Assembly (NCBI RefSeq): GCF_009932335.1
Contig: NZ_BLJF01000001.1
Location: 4,132,744 to 4,196,743, forward strand
Origin: Pseudomonas asiatica
Lineage (GTDB): Bacteria > Pseudomonadota > Gammaproteobacteria > Pseudomonadales > Pseudomonadaceae
Length of the DNA: 64,000 nt
Direction of reading: 5' to 3'
The notes under the pieces were generated by a model. It made no database searches, was not told where the DNA came from, and worked only from the letters and a program-made list of their open reading frames with translations. The position numbers and the translations under genes are program-made. Below are positions 37,009-44,842 of the stretch, in pieces. Within the stretch, counting starts at the first letter, position 1. Each line of letters begins with the position of its first letter.

Positions 37009-38763
37009 ATGCGCCAAGCGCAAGCGCTGCACTTCTCCACCCATGACGGCGTCGAGCTGTATTACCGTCACTGGCCTGCCACGCGTAACCAACACCAGCC
37101 ACGCCGGGCCGTGGTGATGTTCCATCGCGGCCACGAACACGGCGGGCGCATGGCACACCTGGCCGACGAGCTGGACATGCCGGGCTACGATTTCTTCGCC
37201 TGGGATGCCCGCGGCCACGGCCATTCGCCGGGCGCGCGTGGCGACAGCCCGGGCTTCGCCACCAGCGTGCGCGATGTGCAGACCTTCATCGAGCACATCC
37301 AGGCCAGCCATGGCATCGCCGAACAGGACCTGGTGGTGCTGGCGCAGAGCGTAGGGGCCGTGCTCGTCGCCACCTGGGCCCACGACTACGCGCCCAAGGT
37401 GCGCTGCCTGGTGCTGGCCTCGCCAGCGTTCAAGGTCAAACTGTATGTGCCGTTCGCCCGCACCGGCCTGAAACTGCTGAAAGCCTTGCGCGGAAACTTC
37501 TTCGTAAACAGCTACGTCAAGCCCCGCCTGCTCACCCACGACCCCGAACGGGTCATGTCGTACGTGGCCGACCCGCTGATCAGCCGGCCGATTTCGGTAA
37601 CCATGCTGCTGGGCCTGTACGAAGCCGCCGACCGGGTGGTGGCGGATGCCCAGGCCATTCAGTTGCCAACCCAACTGCTGGTGTCCGGTGCCGACTTCGT
37701 GGTCGAACGCCAACCGCAGGAACGCTTCTTCGAACGCCTGGGCAGTGCGCGCAAGGAAATGCACATCCTGCCAGGTTTTTTCCACGACACCCTTGGCGAG
37801 CGTGACAGGGCCCATGCCTTGCGGCGCATCGAGCGGTTTGTCGAACATTGCTTCGCCAGCCCCGCCGCCCTGCCATCACTGCTCGATGCCGACAAGACCG
37901 GCGCCAGCTGCGCCGAGGCCGAAAGCCTGGCCGCACCGCTGCCGCGCAACTCGCCCCGCGACCTTTACTGGCGTGCTACCCGTGCCGGGCTGCGGCTGGG
38001 CAAGGGGCTGTCCGAAGGTGTGAAGCTGGGTTTCGATACCGGTTTCGATTCGGGCAGTACCCTGGACTACGTGTACCGCAACCAGCCGACCGGCAAAGGC
38101 AAGCTCGGTCGCCTGATCGACCAGAACTACCTCGACGCCATCGGCTGGCGCGGCATCCGCCAGCGCAAGCTGCACGTAGAGGAACTGCTGCGCCTGGCCA
38201 TCGTCCGCCTGCGCGACCAGCAGCGGCCGGTGCACATCGTCGATATCGCCGCCGGCCATGGCCGCTACATTCTCGAGGCCCTGCAGGAGCTCGAACAACT
38301 GCCGGATTCGATCCTGCTGCGTGACTACAGCGAACTGAACGTGCAGCAAGGCAGCGCACTGATTGCAGAAAAAGGCCTGACCGACATCGCCCGCTTCGTC
38401 CAGGGCGATGCCTTCGACCGCCAGAGCCTGGCGACCCTGGAACAACCACCGACCCTGGCCGTGGTCTCCGGCCTGTACGAACTGTTCGCCAGCAACCAGT
38501 TGGTAGGTAACTCGCTGGCCGGCCTGGCCGATGCGCTGGAAGATGGCAGCTATTTGGTCTACACCGGCCAGCCGTGGCACCCGCAACTGGAAATGATCGC
38601 CCGCGCCCTCACCAGCCACCGCGGCGGGGAGGCCTGGGTCATGCGTCGCCGCAGCCAGGCCGAAATGGACCAGTTGGTAGAAGCGGCGGGGTTCCGCAAG
38701 CTGGCCCAACGCATCGATGAATGGGGCATTTTCAGCGTCAGCCTGGCACAACGGGTGCGCTGA
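37009..38763 (+). CDS. Alpha/beta-hydrolase fused to a SAM methyltransferase (YnbC-like)
   Basis: A 584-residue fusion. Residues 1 to about 300 form an alpha/beta-hydrolase of the monoacylglycerol-lipase type (DARGHGHSPG; nucleophile Ser114 in LAQSVGA, an AxSxG variant of GxSxG; later acid SGAD and histidine in GFFHD). Residues from about 385 form a class I methyltransferase (motif I HIVDIAAGHGRYILEAL; then LRDYSELNVQQG), like the Methyltransf_20 family. The ATG used follows AAAAGG by nine bases; another ATG abuts that site. Probable acyl or lipid ester hydrolysis plus methylation, substrate unknown. It begins 30 bases after the phosphotransferase gene. Confidence 0.87.
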   Translation: MRQAQALHFSTHDGVELYYRHWPATRNQHQPRRAVVMFHRGHEHGGRMAHLADELDMPGYDFFAWDARGHGHSPGARGDSPGFATSVRDVQTFIEHIQASHGIAEQDLVVLAQSVGAVLVATWAHDYAPKVRCLVLASPAFKVKLYVPFARTGLKLLKALRGNFFVNSYVKPRLLTHDPERVMSYVADPLISRPISVTMLLGLYEAADRVVADAQAIQLPTQLLVSGADFVVERQPQERFFERLGSARKEMHILPGFFHDTLGERDRAHALRRIERFVEHCFASPAALPSLLDADKTGASCAEAESLAAPLPRNSPRDLYWRATRAGLRLGKGLSEGVKLGFDTGFDSGSTLDYVYRNQPTGKGKLGRLIDQNYLDAIGWRGIRQRKLHVEELLRLAIVRLRDQQRPVHIVDIAAGHGRYILEALQELEQLPDSILLRDYSELNVQQGSALIAEKGLTDIARFVQGDAFDRQSLATLEQPPTLAVVSGLYELFASNQLVGNSLAGLADALEDGSYLVYTGQPWHPQLEMIARALTSHRGGEAWVMRRRSQAEMDQLVEAAGFRKLAQRIDEWGIFSVSLAQRVR

Positions 38764-40095
38764 ATGAGCCCATCACGCGAGCCCCGGCTGATCCGCCGAG
38801 GCGTGTTCTGGCTTCTTTTGCTGGGGCCGCTGTTTTTTCTTAGTTACGGGCTGGCGAACAACCATACCGCCGGGCGCAGTGATGTCGGCAGCCTGGTGTT
38901 CGGCTGGGAAAGCCGCATGCCGTTGTGGCCGTGGACGATCATCCCGTACTGGTCGATCGACCTGCTCTACGGTTTGTCCTTCCTGCTGCCACGCACGCGC
39001 CAGGAAATGGACCGGCACGCGCTGGCGCTGCTAACCGCGCAGCTGATCAGCGTCAGCTGCTTCCTGCTCTGGCCGCTGCGCTTCACCTTCGAGCGGCCGG
39101 AACTGGGCGGGGTGTTCGGCTGGATGTTCGATGTGCTGATGGGCTTCGACAAGCCGTTCAACCAGGCGCCTTCGCTGCATATTGCCCTGCTGGTGATCAT
39201 CTGGACGATGTTTGCCCGGCACGTGCAGCGCCAGCCCTGGCGTTGGCTGATGCATGGCTGGATGGCACTGATCGGGGTCTCGGTACTGACCACCTGGCAG
39301 CACCATTTCATCGACGTGCCGACAGGGGCATTGGCGGGGTTCGTCTGCGTCTGGTTGTGGCCACATCAAGGGCAACTGCCCTGGCAGCAGGTGCGCCTTG
39401 CGCGGGATGCCAAGTGTTGGCGGTTGGCGTTGTTCTATACAGTGGGTGGGCTGCTGTGCGCAGTGCCTGCCGTTGCGTTGGGCGGCGCCTGGCTGTGGTT
39501 GACCTGGCCGGCCGTGTCGCTGGCTTTGGTGGCGCTGAACTATGGCGTGCTCGGTGCGGGCGGGTTCCAGAAAGGCGCCGATGGGCGCTTGTCGAATGCA
39601 GCCAGCTGGCTGCTGGCACCCTACCTGATTGGGGCGTGGGTCAACTCGCGGTTGTGGACATGGCGGCACACGCAGGCGGATGAAGTGTGTGATGGCGTCT
39701 ACCTTGGGCGGATTCCTGGGTGTGACGCGCAGTTCGCTGCGGTAGTCGATTTGTGCGCAGAGCTACCGTGCCATGTTCAGGACAGCGCTCCTACACAGGT
39801 CGCGTCCGCCGTTGGCTACGCATGTTTTCCTACCCTGGACCTGATCGCCCCGGAAAGCCCATTGCTGCACCAAGCCGCCGTCACCATCGAACGCCTGCGC
39901 TCGCAAGGCCCGGTGCTGGTCTGCTGCGCCCTGGGCTATTCGCGCAGCGCCAGCGCCGTGGCAGCCTGGCTGGTACTCACGGGCCGCTGCAGTGATGCTC
40001 GCCAGGCCGAGGCGCTGATCCGCAAGGCCCGCCCCGGCGTGGTCCTGCACAGCGCACATCGCCAAGCCTTGCAACGGCTAGGGACACAACCATGA
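38764..40095 (+). CDS. PAP2-family membrane phosphatase fused to a dual-specificity phosphatase (YnbD-like)
   Basis: A 443-residue protein joining two phosphatase folds. The membrane part (residues 1 to about 310, six or more helices) has PAP2 motif elements: PSLH (136-139) and the H-x3-D of HHFIDVPTG (about 180-184). The cytosolic C-terminus has the Cys-x5-Arg loop C388-ALGYS-R394 of dual-specificity/tyrosine-type phosphatases, CCALGYSRSAS. The start directly abuts the preceding stop. A role removing phosphate from a lipid such as a phosphatidyl-alcohol phosphate is likely; the DSP part recalls PTPMT1, a phosphatidylglycerophosphate phosphatase. Confidence 0.87.
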   Translation: MSPSREPRLIRRGVFWLLLLGPLFFLSYGLANNHTAGRSDVGSLVFGWESRMPLWPWTIIPYWSIDLLYGLSFLLPRTRQEMDRHALALLTAQLISVSCFLLWPLRFTFERPELGGVFGWMFDVLMGFDKPFNQAPSLHIALLVIIWTMFARHVQRQPWRWLMHGWMALIGVSVLTTWQHHFIDVPTGALAGFVCVWLWPHQGQLPWQQVRLARDAKCWRLALFYTVGGLLCAVPAVALGGAWLWLTWPAVSLALVALNYGVLGAGGFQKGADGRLSNAASWLLAPYLIGAWVNSRLWTWRHTQADEVCDGVYLGRIPGCDAQFAAVVDLCAELPCHVQDSAPTQVASAVGYACFPTLDLIAPESPLLHQAAVTIERLRSQGPVLVCCALGYSRSASAVAAWLVLTGRCSDARQAEALIRKARPGVVLHSAHRQALQRLGTQP

Positions 40096-40523
40096 CGCTG
40101 TACGTGGTGGCCAGCCTGCTGGGCTGTGGCAAACAACTGGAACGCCTGTCGGACGGCCTCACCCTGCTGGCCCTGGCCTACGGCCTGGCGCCCTTGCTGG
40201 GAGCCCAGTTGCAACCGCTGGCCAGCCTGCTGTGCATTGCGCTGCTGGTACTAGGCGTGCTGCACAAGTACTGGGCCATCCGTGTGGCCATCGATGCCCA
40301 ATTGTTCGCCCACCTCGCCGCCAGCCGCGACCTGGCGGCGGACACCCAGGCCCTGGACCACGCACTGTTCGAGCTGAAACTCAAACCGCAGGCCGCCGAC
40401 ACCCGAGCATGGCCTGCCCGTAGCCGGGCCGCGCTGACCCTGTTACGCCGCCAGGCAGTGTACCTGGGCCTGCAGCTGTCGCTGGCCTTGGCTACCCTGC
40501 TGACACTGCCTTTGAAGGGATGA
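40092..40523 (+). CDS. Small membrane protein of unknown function in the lipid cluster
   Basis: A 143-residue protein with three hydrophobic segments (about residues 20-34, 42-58 and 122-140) around a charged middle section. It overlaps the upstream phosphatase gene by four bases (ATGA) and ends ten bases before the acyltransferase, so it is an integral member of the operon. I do not recognise the family. It could be an assembly or scaffold subunit for the neighbouring membrane enzymes. Confidence 0.8.
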   Translation: MTLYVVASLLGCGKQLERLSDGLTLLALAYGLAPLLGAQLQPLASLLCIALLVLGVLHKYWAIRVAIDAQLFAHLAASRDLAADTQALDHALFELKLKPQAADTRAWPARSRAALTLLRRQAVYLGLQLSLALATLLTLPLKG

Positions 40524-40533
40524 CTACCGATCC

Positions 40534-41157
40534 ATGCTCGCCAACCTGACCGCCTACCTCATCACTTCCGCCGCCCGCCTGATCACCGGCGCCCGCGCCC
40601 TGTGGCTGGGCTGCACGCCGCTGCCGGTGCAGCGCCTGTATTTCGCCAACCACAGCAGCCATGGTGATTTCGTACTGCTGTGGGCCTCGCTGCCGCAGCC
40701 GCTGCGCAAGCGTACCCGTCCGGTAGCCGGTGCCGATTACTGGGCCAAGCCGGGCATTCGCGATTTTCTTATCCGCAAGGTCTTCAACGGTGTGCTGATC
40801 AACCGGCAACACAGCCCCGGCCAGGGCAGCCCGTTGCAGCCGATCCTCGAAGCAGTGGCCCAGGGCGACTCGCTGATCTTCTTTCCGGAGGGCACCCGCA
40901 ATCTCGGCGACGAGCCGCTGATGCCGTTCAGGAGCGGGTTGTATCACTTGGCAGCAGCCAACCCTGGAGTCGAACTGGTGCCGGTGTGGATCGCCAATCT
41001 CAACCGGGTGATGCCCAAGGGGCGCGCCCTGCCGTTGCCGTTGTTGTGCACATTGAGCTTTGGCGAGCCGCTGCACCTGCAGGCGGATGAAAGCAAGCAA
41101 GCCTTTCTCGAGCGGGCCAGCCAGGCCCTGCTGAACCTGGCCCCCAAGGATGCCTGA
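40534..41157 (+). CDS. PlsC-type 1-acyl-glycerol-phosphate acyltransferase-like protein
   Basis: A 207-residue membrane-associated acyltransferase. It has the catalytic H-x4-D box (H40-SSHG-D45), the NRQ region after ingestion of the acceptor, and the FFPEGTRN motif that binds the phosphate of the glycerol acceptor. The family makes phosphatidic acid from lysophosphatidate, but specificity of small members varies. Located ten bases after the small membrane protein gene and one base before the CdsA-like gene, it probably provides the lipid that CdsA-like enzyme activates. Confidence 0.9.
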   Translation: MLANLTAYLITSAARLITGARALWLGCTPLPVQRLYFANHSSHGDFVLLWASLPQPLRKRTRPVAGADYWAKPGIRDFLIRKVFNGVLINRQHSPGQGSPLQPILEAVAQGDSLIFFPEGTRNLGDEPLMPFRSGLYHLAAANPGVELVPVWIANLNRVMPKGRALPLPLLCTLSFGEPLHLQADESKQAFLERASQALLNLAPKDA

Positions 41158-41158
41158 G

Positions 41159-42091
41159 ATGGACGACAATACCCTTTCCCTGTTTGCCGGCATCGGCGCC
41201 CTGCTGCTGCTCGCCAGCGTGATCGGCCGCCTGCTCAAATGGCGCGCCGGCCCGGCACCGCACGCGGTGATCGACAACCTCAACGCCCGCATCAACGCCT
41301 GGTGGGTGATGGTGCTGGTGATCGGCATCGCCTTCCTGTTCGGCAAGTACGGCGTGATCGTGCTGTTCTACGGCGTGTCGTTCTATGCTTTGCGCGAGTT
41401 CATGACGCTCACCCCGACCCGGCGCAGCGACTACCCGGCACTGGTGGCTGCGTTCTATGTGGCACTGCCGGTGCAGTACGTGCTGATCGCCATGGACTGG
41501 TACGGGTTGTTCAGTATCTTCATCCCGGTGTACCTGTTCCTGTTGCTGCCGATCCTGGCCAGCTTCGGCGGCGACACCACGCGCTTTCTCGAGCGCGCCT
41601 CGAAGGTGCAGTGGGGGCTGATGATCGCGGTGTACTGCGTGTCGTCGGTGCCGGCATTGATGACCCTGGACATCCCGGGTTACGAGGGCCGCAACCTGTT
41701 GCTGATTGCCTGGCTGATCCTTGTGGTGCAGATCAGCGACGTGCTGCAGTACGTGTGCGGCAAGCTGTTCGGCAAGCACAAGGTAGCGCCCAACCTGTCG
41801 CCATCCAAGACCGTCGAAGGCCTGGCCGGCGGCGTGGCACTGGCCACCCTGATCGGCGCCCTGCTGTGCTGGATCACCCCGTTCACCTTCTGGCAGGCCG
41901 CGCTGATGGCGTTGGCGGTGAACGCCATGGGCTTCTTCGGCGGGCTGGTGATGTCGGCGATCAAGCGCGACCGTGGGGTGAAGGACTGGGGGCACATGAT
42001 CGAAGGCCACGGCGGCATGCTCGACCGCATGGATTCGGTGTGCTTTGCCGCGCCGGTGTTCTTCCACTTTGTGCGGTATTGGTGGGCGTAG
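41159..42091 (+). CDS. CdsA-family phosphatidate cytidylyltransferase (YnbB-like)
   Basis: A 310-residue polytopic enzyme making a CDP-activated lipid from a phosphatidate and CTP. The family signature SAIKRDRGVKDWGHMIEGHG continuing to GGMLDRMD lies at the C-terminus; upstream is SDVLQYVCGKLFGKHK. It is longer than housekeeping CdsA. It is last of the six-gene cluster and would feed CDP-lipid to the phosphotransferase encoded first. One base separates it from the acyltransferase stop. The chromosome should also carry a separate housekeeping cdsA. Confidence 0.92.
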   Translation: MDDNTLSLFAGIGALLLLASVIGRLLKWRAGPAPHAVIDNLNARINAWWVMVLVIGIAFLFGKYGVIVLFYGVSFYALREFMTLTPTRRSDYPALVAAFYVALPVQYVLIAMDWYGLFSIFIPVYLFLLLPILASFGGDTTRFLERASKVQWGLMIAVYCVSSVPALMTLDIPGYEGRNLLLIAWLILVVQISDVLQYVCGKLFGKHKVAPNLSPSKTVEGLAGGVALATLIGALLCWITPFTFWQAALMALAVNAMGFFGGLVMSAIKRDRGVKDWGHMIEGHGGMLDRMDSVCFAAPVFFHFVRYWWA

Positions 42092-42098
42092 AACGTGT

Positions 42099-42182
42099 TC
42101 GCCTTGAACTTTCTAGTACCCGTAAGATCGAGCGCCGCCCGCGCGGCGCTCGATCTCACAGGCACTAGAAAACTAAAGGCGA
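42099..42182. repeat. Long nested inverted repeat after the lipid cluster
   Basis: An 84-base imperfect hairpin built from three nested pairs: TCGCCTT/AAGGCGA, TTTCTAGT/ACTAGAAA, and a 14-bp core AGATCGAGCGCCGC/GCGGCGCTCGATCT with a CCGC loop. Unlike the REPs elsewhere it has no tgtaggagc or cgggcttgccc element. It may terminate the cluster or be a small non-autonomous element. Confidence 0.8.
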
Positions 42183-42263
42183 GCACTAAGCGGACTGATC
42201 GGATGGCAAAGTAAGCACATGCCTTCTGACACGTAAGAAATCAGCAAGTACCATCGGGCACCT

Positions 42264-42280
42264 ATACCCCCCAGGAGTAT
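42264..42280. promoter_or_regulatory. Possible second RcnR-type site after dmeR
   Basis: ATACCCCCCAGGAGTAT shares the ATAC/AGTAT ends, 17-base length and C-tract of the dmeR-dmeF operator, but lies just beyond the dmeR stop with no gene to control. Confidence 0.45.
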
Positions 42281-42307
42281 CCGTATCGCCATAGCTTGGC
42301 CGGTCTG

Positions 42308-42583
42308 CTACTTGAGGTACGACCGCAGCAACGTCGCCACCTTGTCCGCCTCGTCCTGCCGCTCCTCGGCACTCAGCCCTTCCGCCACCAGGTGTTCGCG
42401 GATATGCCCTTCCATCACTTCGGCCATCAGCCCGTTCACCGCACCGCGCACGGCGGCGATCTGCTGCAGTATCGCCAGGCAGTCCTTGTCCTGCTCCAGC
42501 GCTGTCTCCAGGGCGGCGGCCTGGCCTTTGATCTTGCGCACCCGGGTCAGCAGCTGCTTCTTGCTCTTCAGGGTATGTGCCAT
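42308..42583 (-). CDS. dmeR: RcnR/CsoR-family nickel-cobalt repressor
   Basis: A 91-residue all-helical repressor of the CsoR/RcnR/FrmR family. It keeps His3, Cys35, His60 and His64, exactly the Ni/Co ligand set of RcnR, and not the FrmR formaldehyde pattern, which lacks His64. It is divergent from a His-rich CDF exporter gene with a G-tract operator between, so it should derepress the pump when Ni or Co bind. The name follows DmeR of rhizobia. Confidence 0.9.
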   Translation of the reverse strand: MAHTLKSKKQLLTRVRKIKGQAAALETALEQDKDCLAILQQIAAVRGAVNGLMAEVMEGHIREHLVAEGLSAEERQDEADKVATLLRSYLK

Positions 42584-42605
42584 TGGGTTTCACACCATGC
42601 TAGGT

Positions 42606-42622
42606 ATACTGGGGTATAGTAT
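42606..42622. promoter_or_regulatory. RcnR-type operator between dmeR and dmeF
   Basis: ATACTGGGGTATAGTAT: inner 15 bases TACT-GGGGTAT-AGTA match the TACT-G6-N-AGTA RcnR site in length and flanks, with four of six G positions. It lies 23 bases from the dmeR start and 32 from dmeF. Confidence 0.7.
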
Positions 42623-42653
42623 ATTTCTCGACGTTCCGGGAGCATGATAAACC

Positions 42654-43595
42654 ATGGCAACACAAACCTCAGACCGCTGGCAGCACAGCCACCAGTTCCA
42701 TACCAGCAACCTGAGCGCCGAGCGCAAGACGCGCCTGGCCGTGTGGCTGACCGCGGTAATGATGGTGGCGGAAATTACCGGGGGCTGGTTCTTCAATTCC
42801 ATGGCGTTGCTAGCCGACGGCTGGCACATGAGCTCCCACGCCCTGGCCCTGGGCCTGTCGCTGCTGGCCTATGCCGCCGCGCGGCGTTATGCCGGCGACC
42901 GGCGCTTTGCCTTCGGCACCTGGAAGATCGAGATTCTCGGCGGCTACTCCAGCGCCCTGCTGTTGCTGGGCGTGGCCGGGCTGATGGCATTCCAGTCGGT
43001 GGAGCGCCTGCTGGCACCGGGGCCGATCCACTATGACGAGGCGATCTTCATCGCCGCCGTGGGCCTGGCCGTAAACCTGATCTGCGCCTGGCTGCTGCGT
43101 GACGACCATCACCATCACGATCATCACCACCATGGCCACGACCATCACCATGACCATGGCCACCATCACCACGACCTGAACCTGCGCTCGGCCTACCTGC
43201 ACGTGATGGCCGACGCCGCGACCTCGGTGCTGGCTATCGTCGCCCTGCTGGCCGGCAAGTACTGGGGCGCCGGCTGGCTCGACCCGGTCATGGGCCTGGT
43301 CGGTGCGCTGCTGGTGGCGCTGTGGGCCCGCGGGCTACTGCGCGATACCGGGCGAGTGCTGCTGGATGCGGAGATGGACGCGCCGGTAGTGGAGGAAATC
43401 CGCGAGGTGGTCGCGCAGCTGCCGGTGCCGGCCAGCATCACCGACCTGCACGTGTGGCGCGTGGGCAAAGACCAGTACGCCTGCATTCTCGGCCTGGCCG
43501 CCCGGGCCGAACTCAGCGCCGACAGCGTGCGCCAGTCCCTGGGCGTACACGAAGAACTGGCACACATCACCGTCGAGGTCAACCGCCTGGCATAG
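42654..43595 (+). CDS. dmeF: Cation diffusion facilitator, Co/Ni efflux
   Basis: A 313-residue CDF family antiporter in the inner membrane. TM2 has the metal-site ADGWHMSSHA and TM5 has HVMADAATS (His-x3-Asp). Between TM4 and TM5 is a long cytosolic loop of about 23 residues, mostly His and Asp. A cytosolic metal-binding domain follows. Together with the RcnR-type repressor it exports Ni, Co and perhaps Zn or Cd. Confidence 0.93.
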   Translation: MATQTSDRWQHSHQFHTSNLSAERKTRLAVWLTAVMMVAEITGGWFFNSMALLADGWHMSSHALALGLSLLAYAAARRYAGDRRFAFGTWKIEILGGYSSALLLLGVAGLMAFQSVERLLAPGPIHYDEAIFIAAVGLAVNLICAWLLRDDHHHHDHHHHGHDHHHDHGHHHHDLNLRSAYLHVMADAATSVLAIVALLAGKYWGAGWLDPVMGLVGALLVALWARGLLRDTGRVLLDAEMDAPVVEEIREVVAQLPVPASITDLHVWRVGKDQYACILGLAARAELSADSVRQSLGVHEELAHITVEVNRLA

Positions 43596-43691
43596 CGCGA
43601 CCAGACAGCTGGACGTCGAGCCCAGGCAACTGCGGCTCGGCCGATGGCCCTATGGTGACGAGTCATTCAGCCAGTCACCAGGAGTTGTGCC

Positions 43692-44036
43692 ATGTCCGAT
43701 TTCATCACCGTCCTGCGCGAAACCTGCCCGACGCCGGTCGTGGACGCCACCAAGTGGAAGCGCATCGGCGGCGATCCGCACACCGTCAACCTCAACGCCT
43801 ACCTGTCGGCCGACGGCAGCAAGATCATGGGCACCTGGATCTGCACCCCGGGCAAGTTCGAGGTCAACTACGAGAAGTGGGAGTTCTGCCACTTCCTTGA
43901 TGGCTACTGCATCATCACCCCGGAAGGCGAAGAGCCGAAGCACCTGAAAGCGGGTGATGTGTTCGTGATCGAACCGGGGATGAAAGGCACCTGGGAAGTG
44001 GTCGAGACCGTGCGCAAGTACTTTGTCTTTGCTTGA
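43692..44036 (+). CDS. Cupin_3 (EutQ/DUF861-like) domain protein
   Basis: A 114-residue single cupin barrel. Typical motifs are GTWICTPGKFEVNYEKWEFCHFLDG and HLKAGDVFVIEPGMKGTWEV. The barrel retains one histidine and several acidic residues that could bind metal. It resembles ethanolamine or ureidoglycolate-type cupins but the substrate is unknown. An AGGAG site precedes the ATG by seven bases. It stands alone between dmeF and the type VI module. Confidence 0.87.
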   Translation: MSDFITVLRETCPTPVVDATKWKRIGGDPHTVNLNAYLSADGSKIMGTWICTPGKFEVNYEKWEFCHFLDGYCIITPEGEEPKHLKAGDVFVIEPGMKGTWEVVETVRKYFVFA

Positions 44037-44059
44037 TTCATAAGCGGACCTTGGTTTGG

Positions 44060-44092
44060 GTCATGTGGGATGAGTGAAAACTCCCACATGAC
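44060..44092. terminator. Hairpin after the cupin gene
   Basis: GTCATGTGGGA-N11-TCCCACATGAC, an 11-bp perfect stem without a T-run, 24 bases after the stop. The remaining 250 bases to hcp are AT-rich and hold no gene; a promoter for the module is expected there. Confidence 0.55.
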
Positions 44093-44343
44093 TCTGCTCG
44101 CAATTCAACATGATGAATAAGGCAACCAGAAGTTTAATAAACATCACCCTATTGCAAGGATAACAGTTACATTTTTTGACATATGAATTCAGCTTCCCCC
44201 CTTCATTTGTAGTCCATTTCTGAACTGCACCTCTTCATCCCCTGAAGTATTGCCCCCGACTCATCGCAGGCCTAGGCTCTGCACATCATCCGGGTCACCG
44301 GGCAGCAATACCCAATTGATTCAATTGCCAGGGAGAAGAAAAC

Positions 44344-44832
44344 GTGGCTTTCGACGCCTACATTCAGATCGACAACATTCCAGGCGAAGCACTGGACAAG
44401 CAATACAGCAAATGGATTGAAGTGCTTGGCTACGATTTCGGCGTCAGCCAAAGCACATCTGCCACTGCAAGTTCTACTGGCGGAGCCACTTCCGGCCGTA
44501 CCTCTGTCACCAACTTCACTTTCACCAAATACCTCGACAGTGCCAGTTGCAAACTGATGGAGGCCAGTTGCACCGGGCAGCACCTCAAGGAAGTGAAACT
44601 GGCACTCTGCCGCGCGGGTGGTGACAAACTCAAGTACTACGAAATCATCCTCGAGGAAGTGATCATCGCCGAGTATTCGCAGAGCGTGGACACCGGCGTA
44701 CCGCTTGAAGTAGTGCAGCTCAACTACGGCCGGATCAAGACCACCTATACCCAGCAGCGGCGCATTGATGGTGCCGGTGGCGGCAATATCGCCGGCGGCT
44801 GGGACCGGATCGGCAACAAGAAATACGCGTGA
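44344..44832 (+). CDS. hcp: Type VI secretion tube protein Hcp
   Basis: A 162-residue Hcp1-family protein that stacks as hexameric rings into the T6SS inner tube. Family strands: MAFDAYIQIDNIPGEALDKQ, WIEVLGYDFGVSQ, FTFTKYLDSASCKL, and the C-terminal LNYGRIKTTYTQQ. The start is GTG after GGGAGAAG. No other structural T6SS genes are in the window, so this is an orphan hcp that loads its downstream effector onto an apparatus encoded elsewhere. Confidence 0.95.
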   Translation: MAFDAYIQIDNIPGEALDKQYSKWIEVLGYDFGVSQSTSATASSTGGATSGRTSVTNFTFTKYLDSASCKLMEASCTGQHLKEVKLALCRAGGDKLKYYEIILEEVIIAEYSQSVDTGVPLEVVQLNYGRIKTTYTQQRRIDGAGGGNIAGGWDRIGNKKYA

Positions 44833-44842
44833 GGACAAGGCT

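Noticed and set aside
42186..42593. 135-codon minus-strand frame overlapping dmeR
   Set aside because: It is out of frame with dmeR, whose ligand residues and length fit the RcnR family exactly.
44037..44343. Sigma-54 promoter for hcp
   Set aside because: T6SS hcp genes often have one, but no TGGCAC-N5-TTGC match is visible in this leader.
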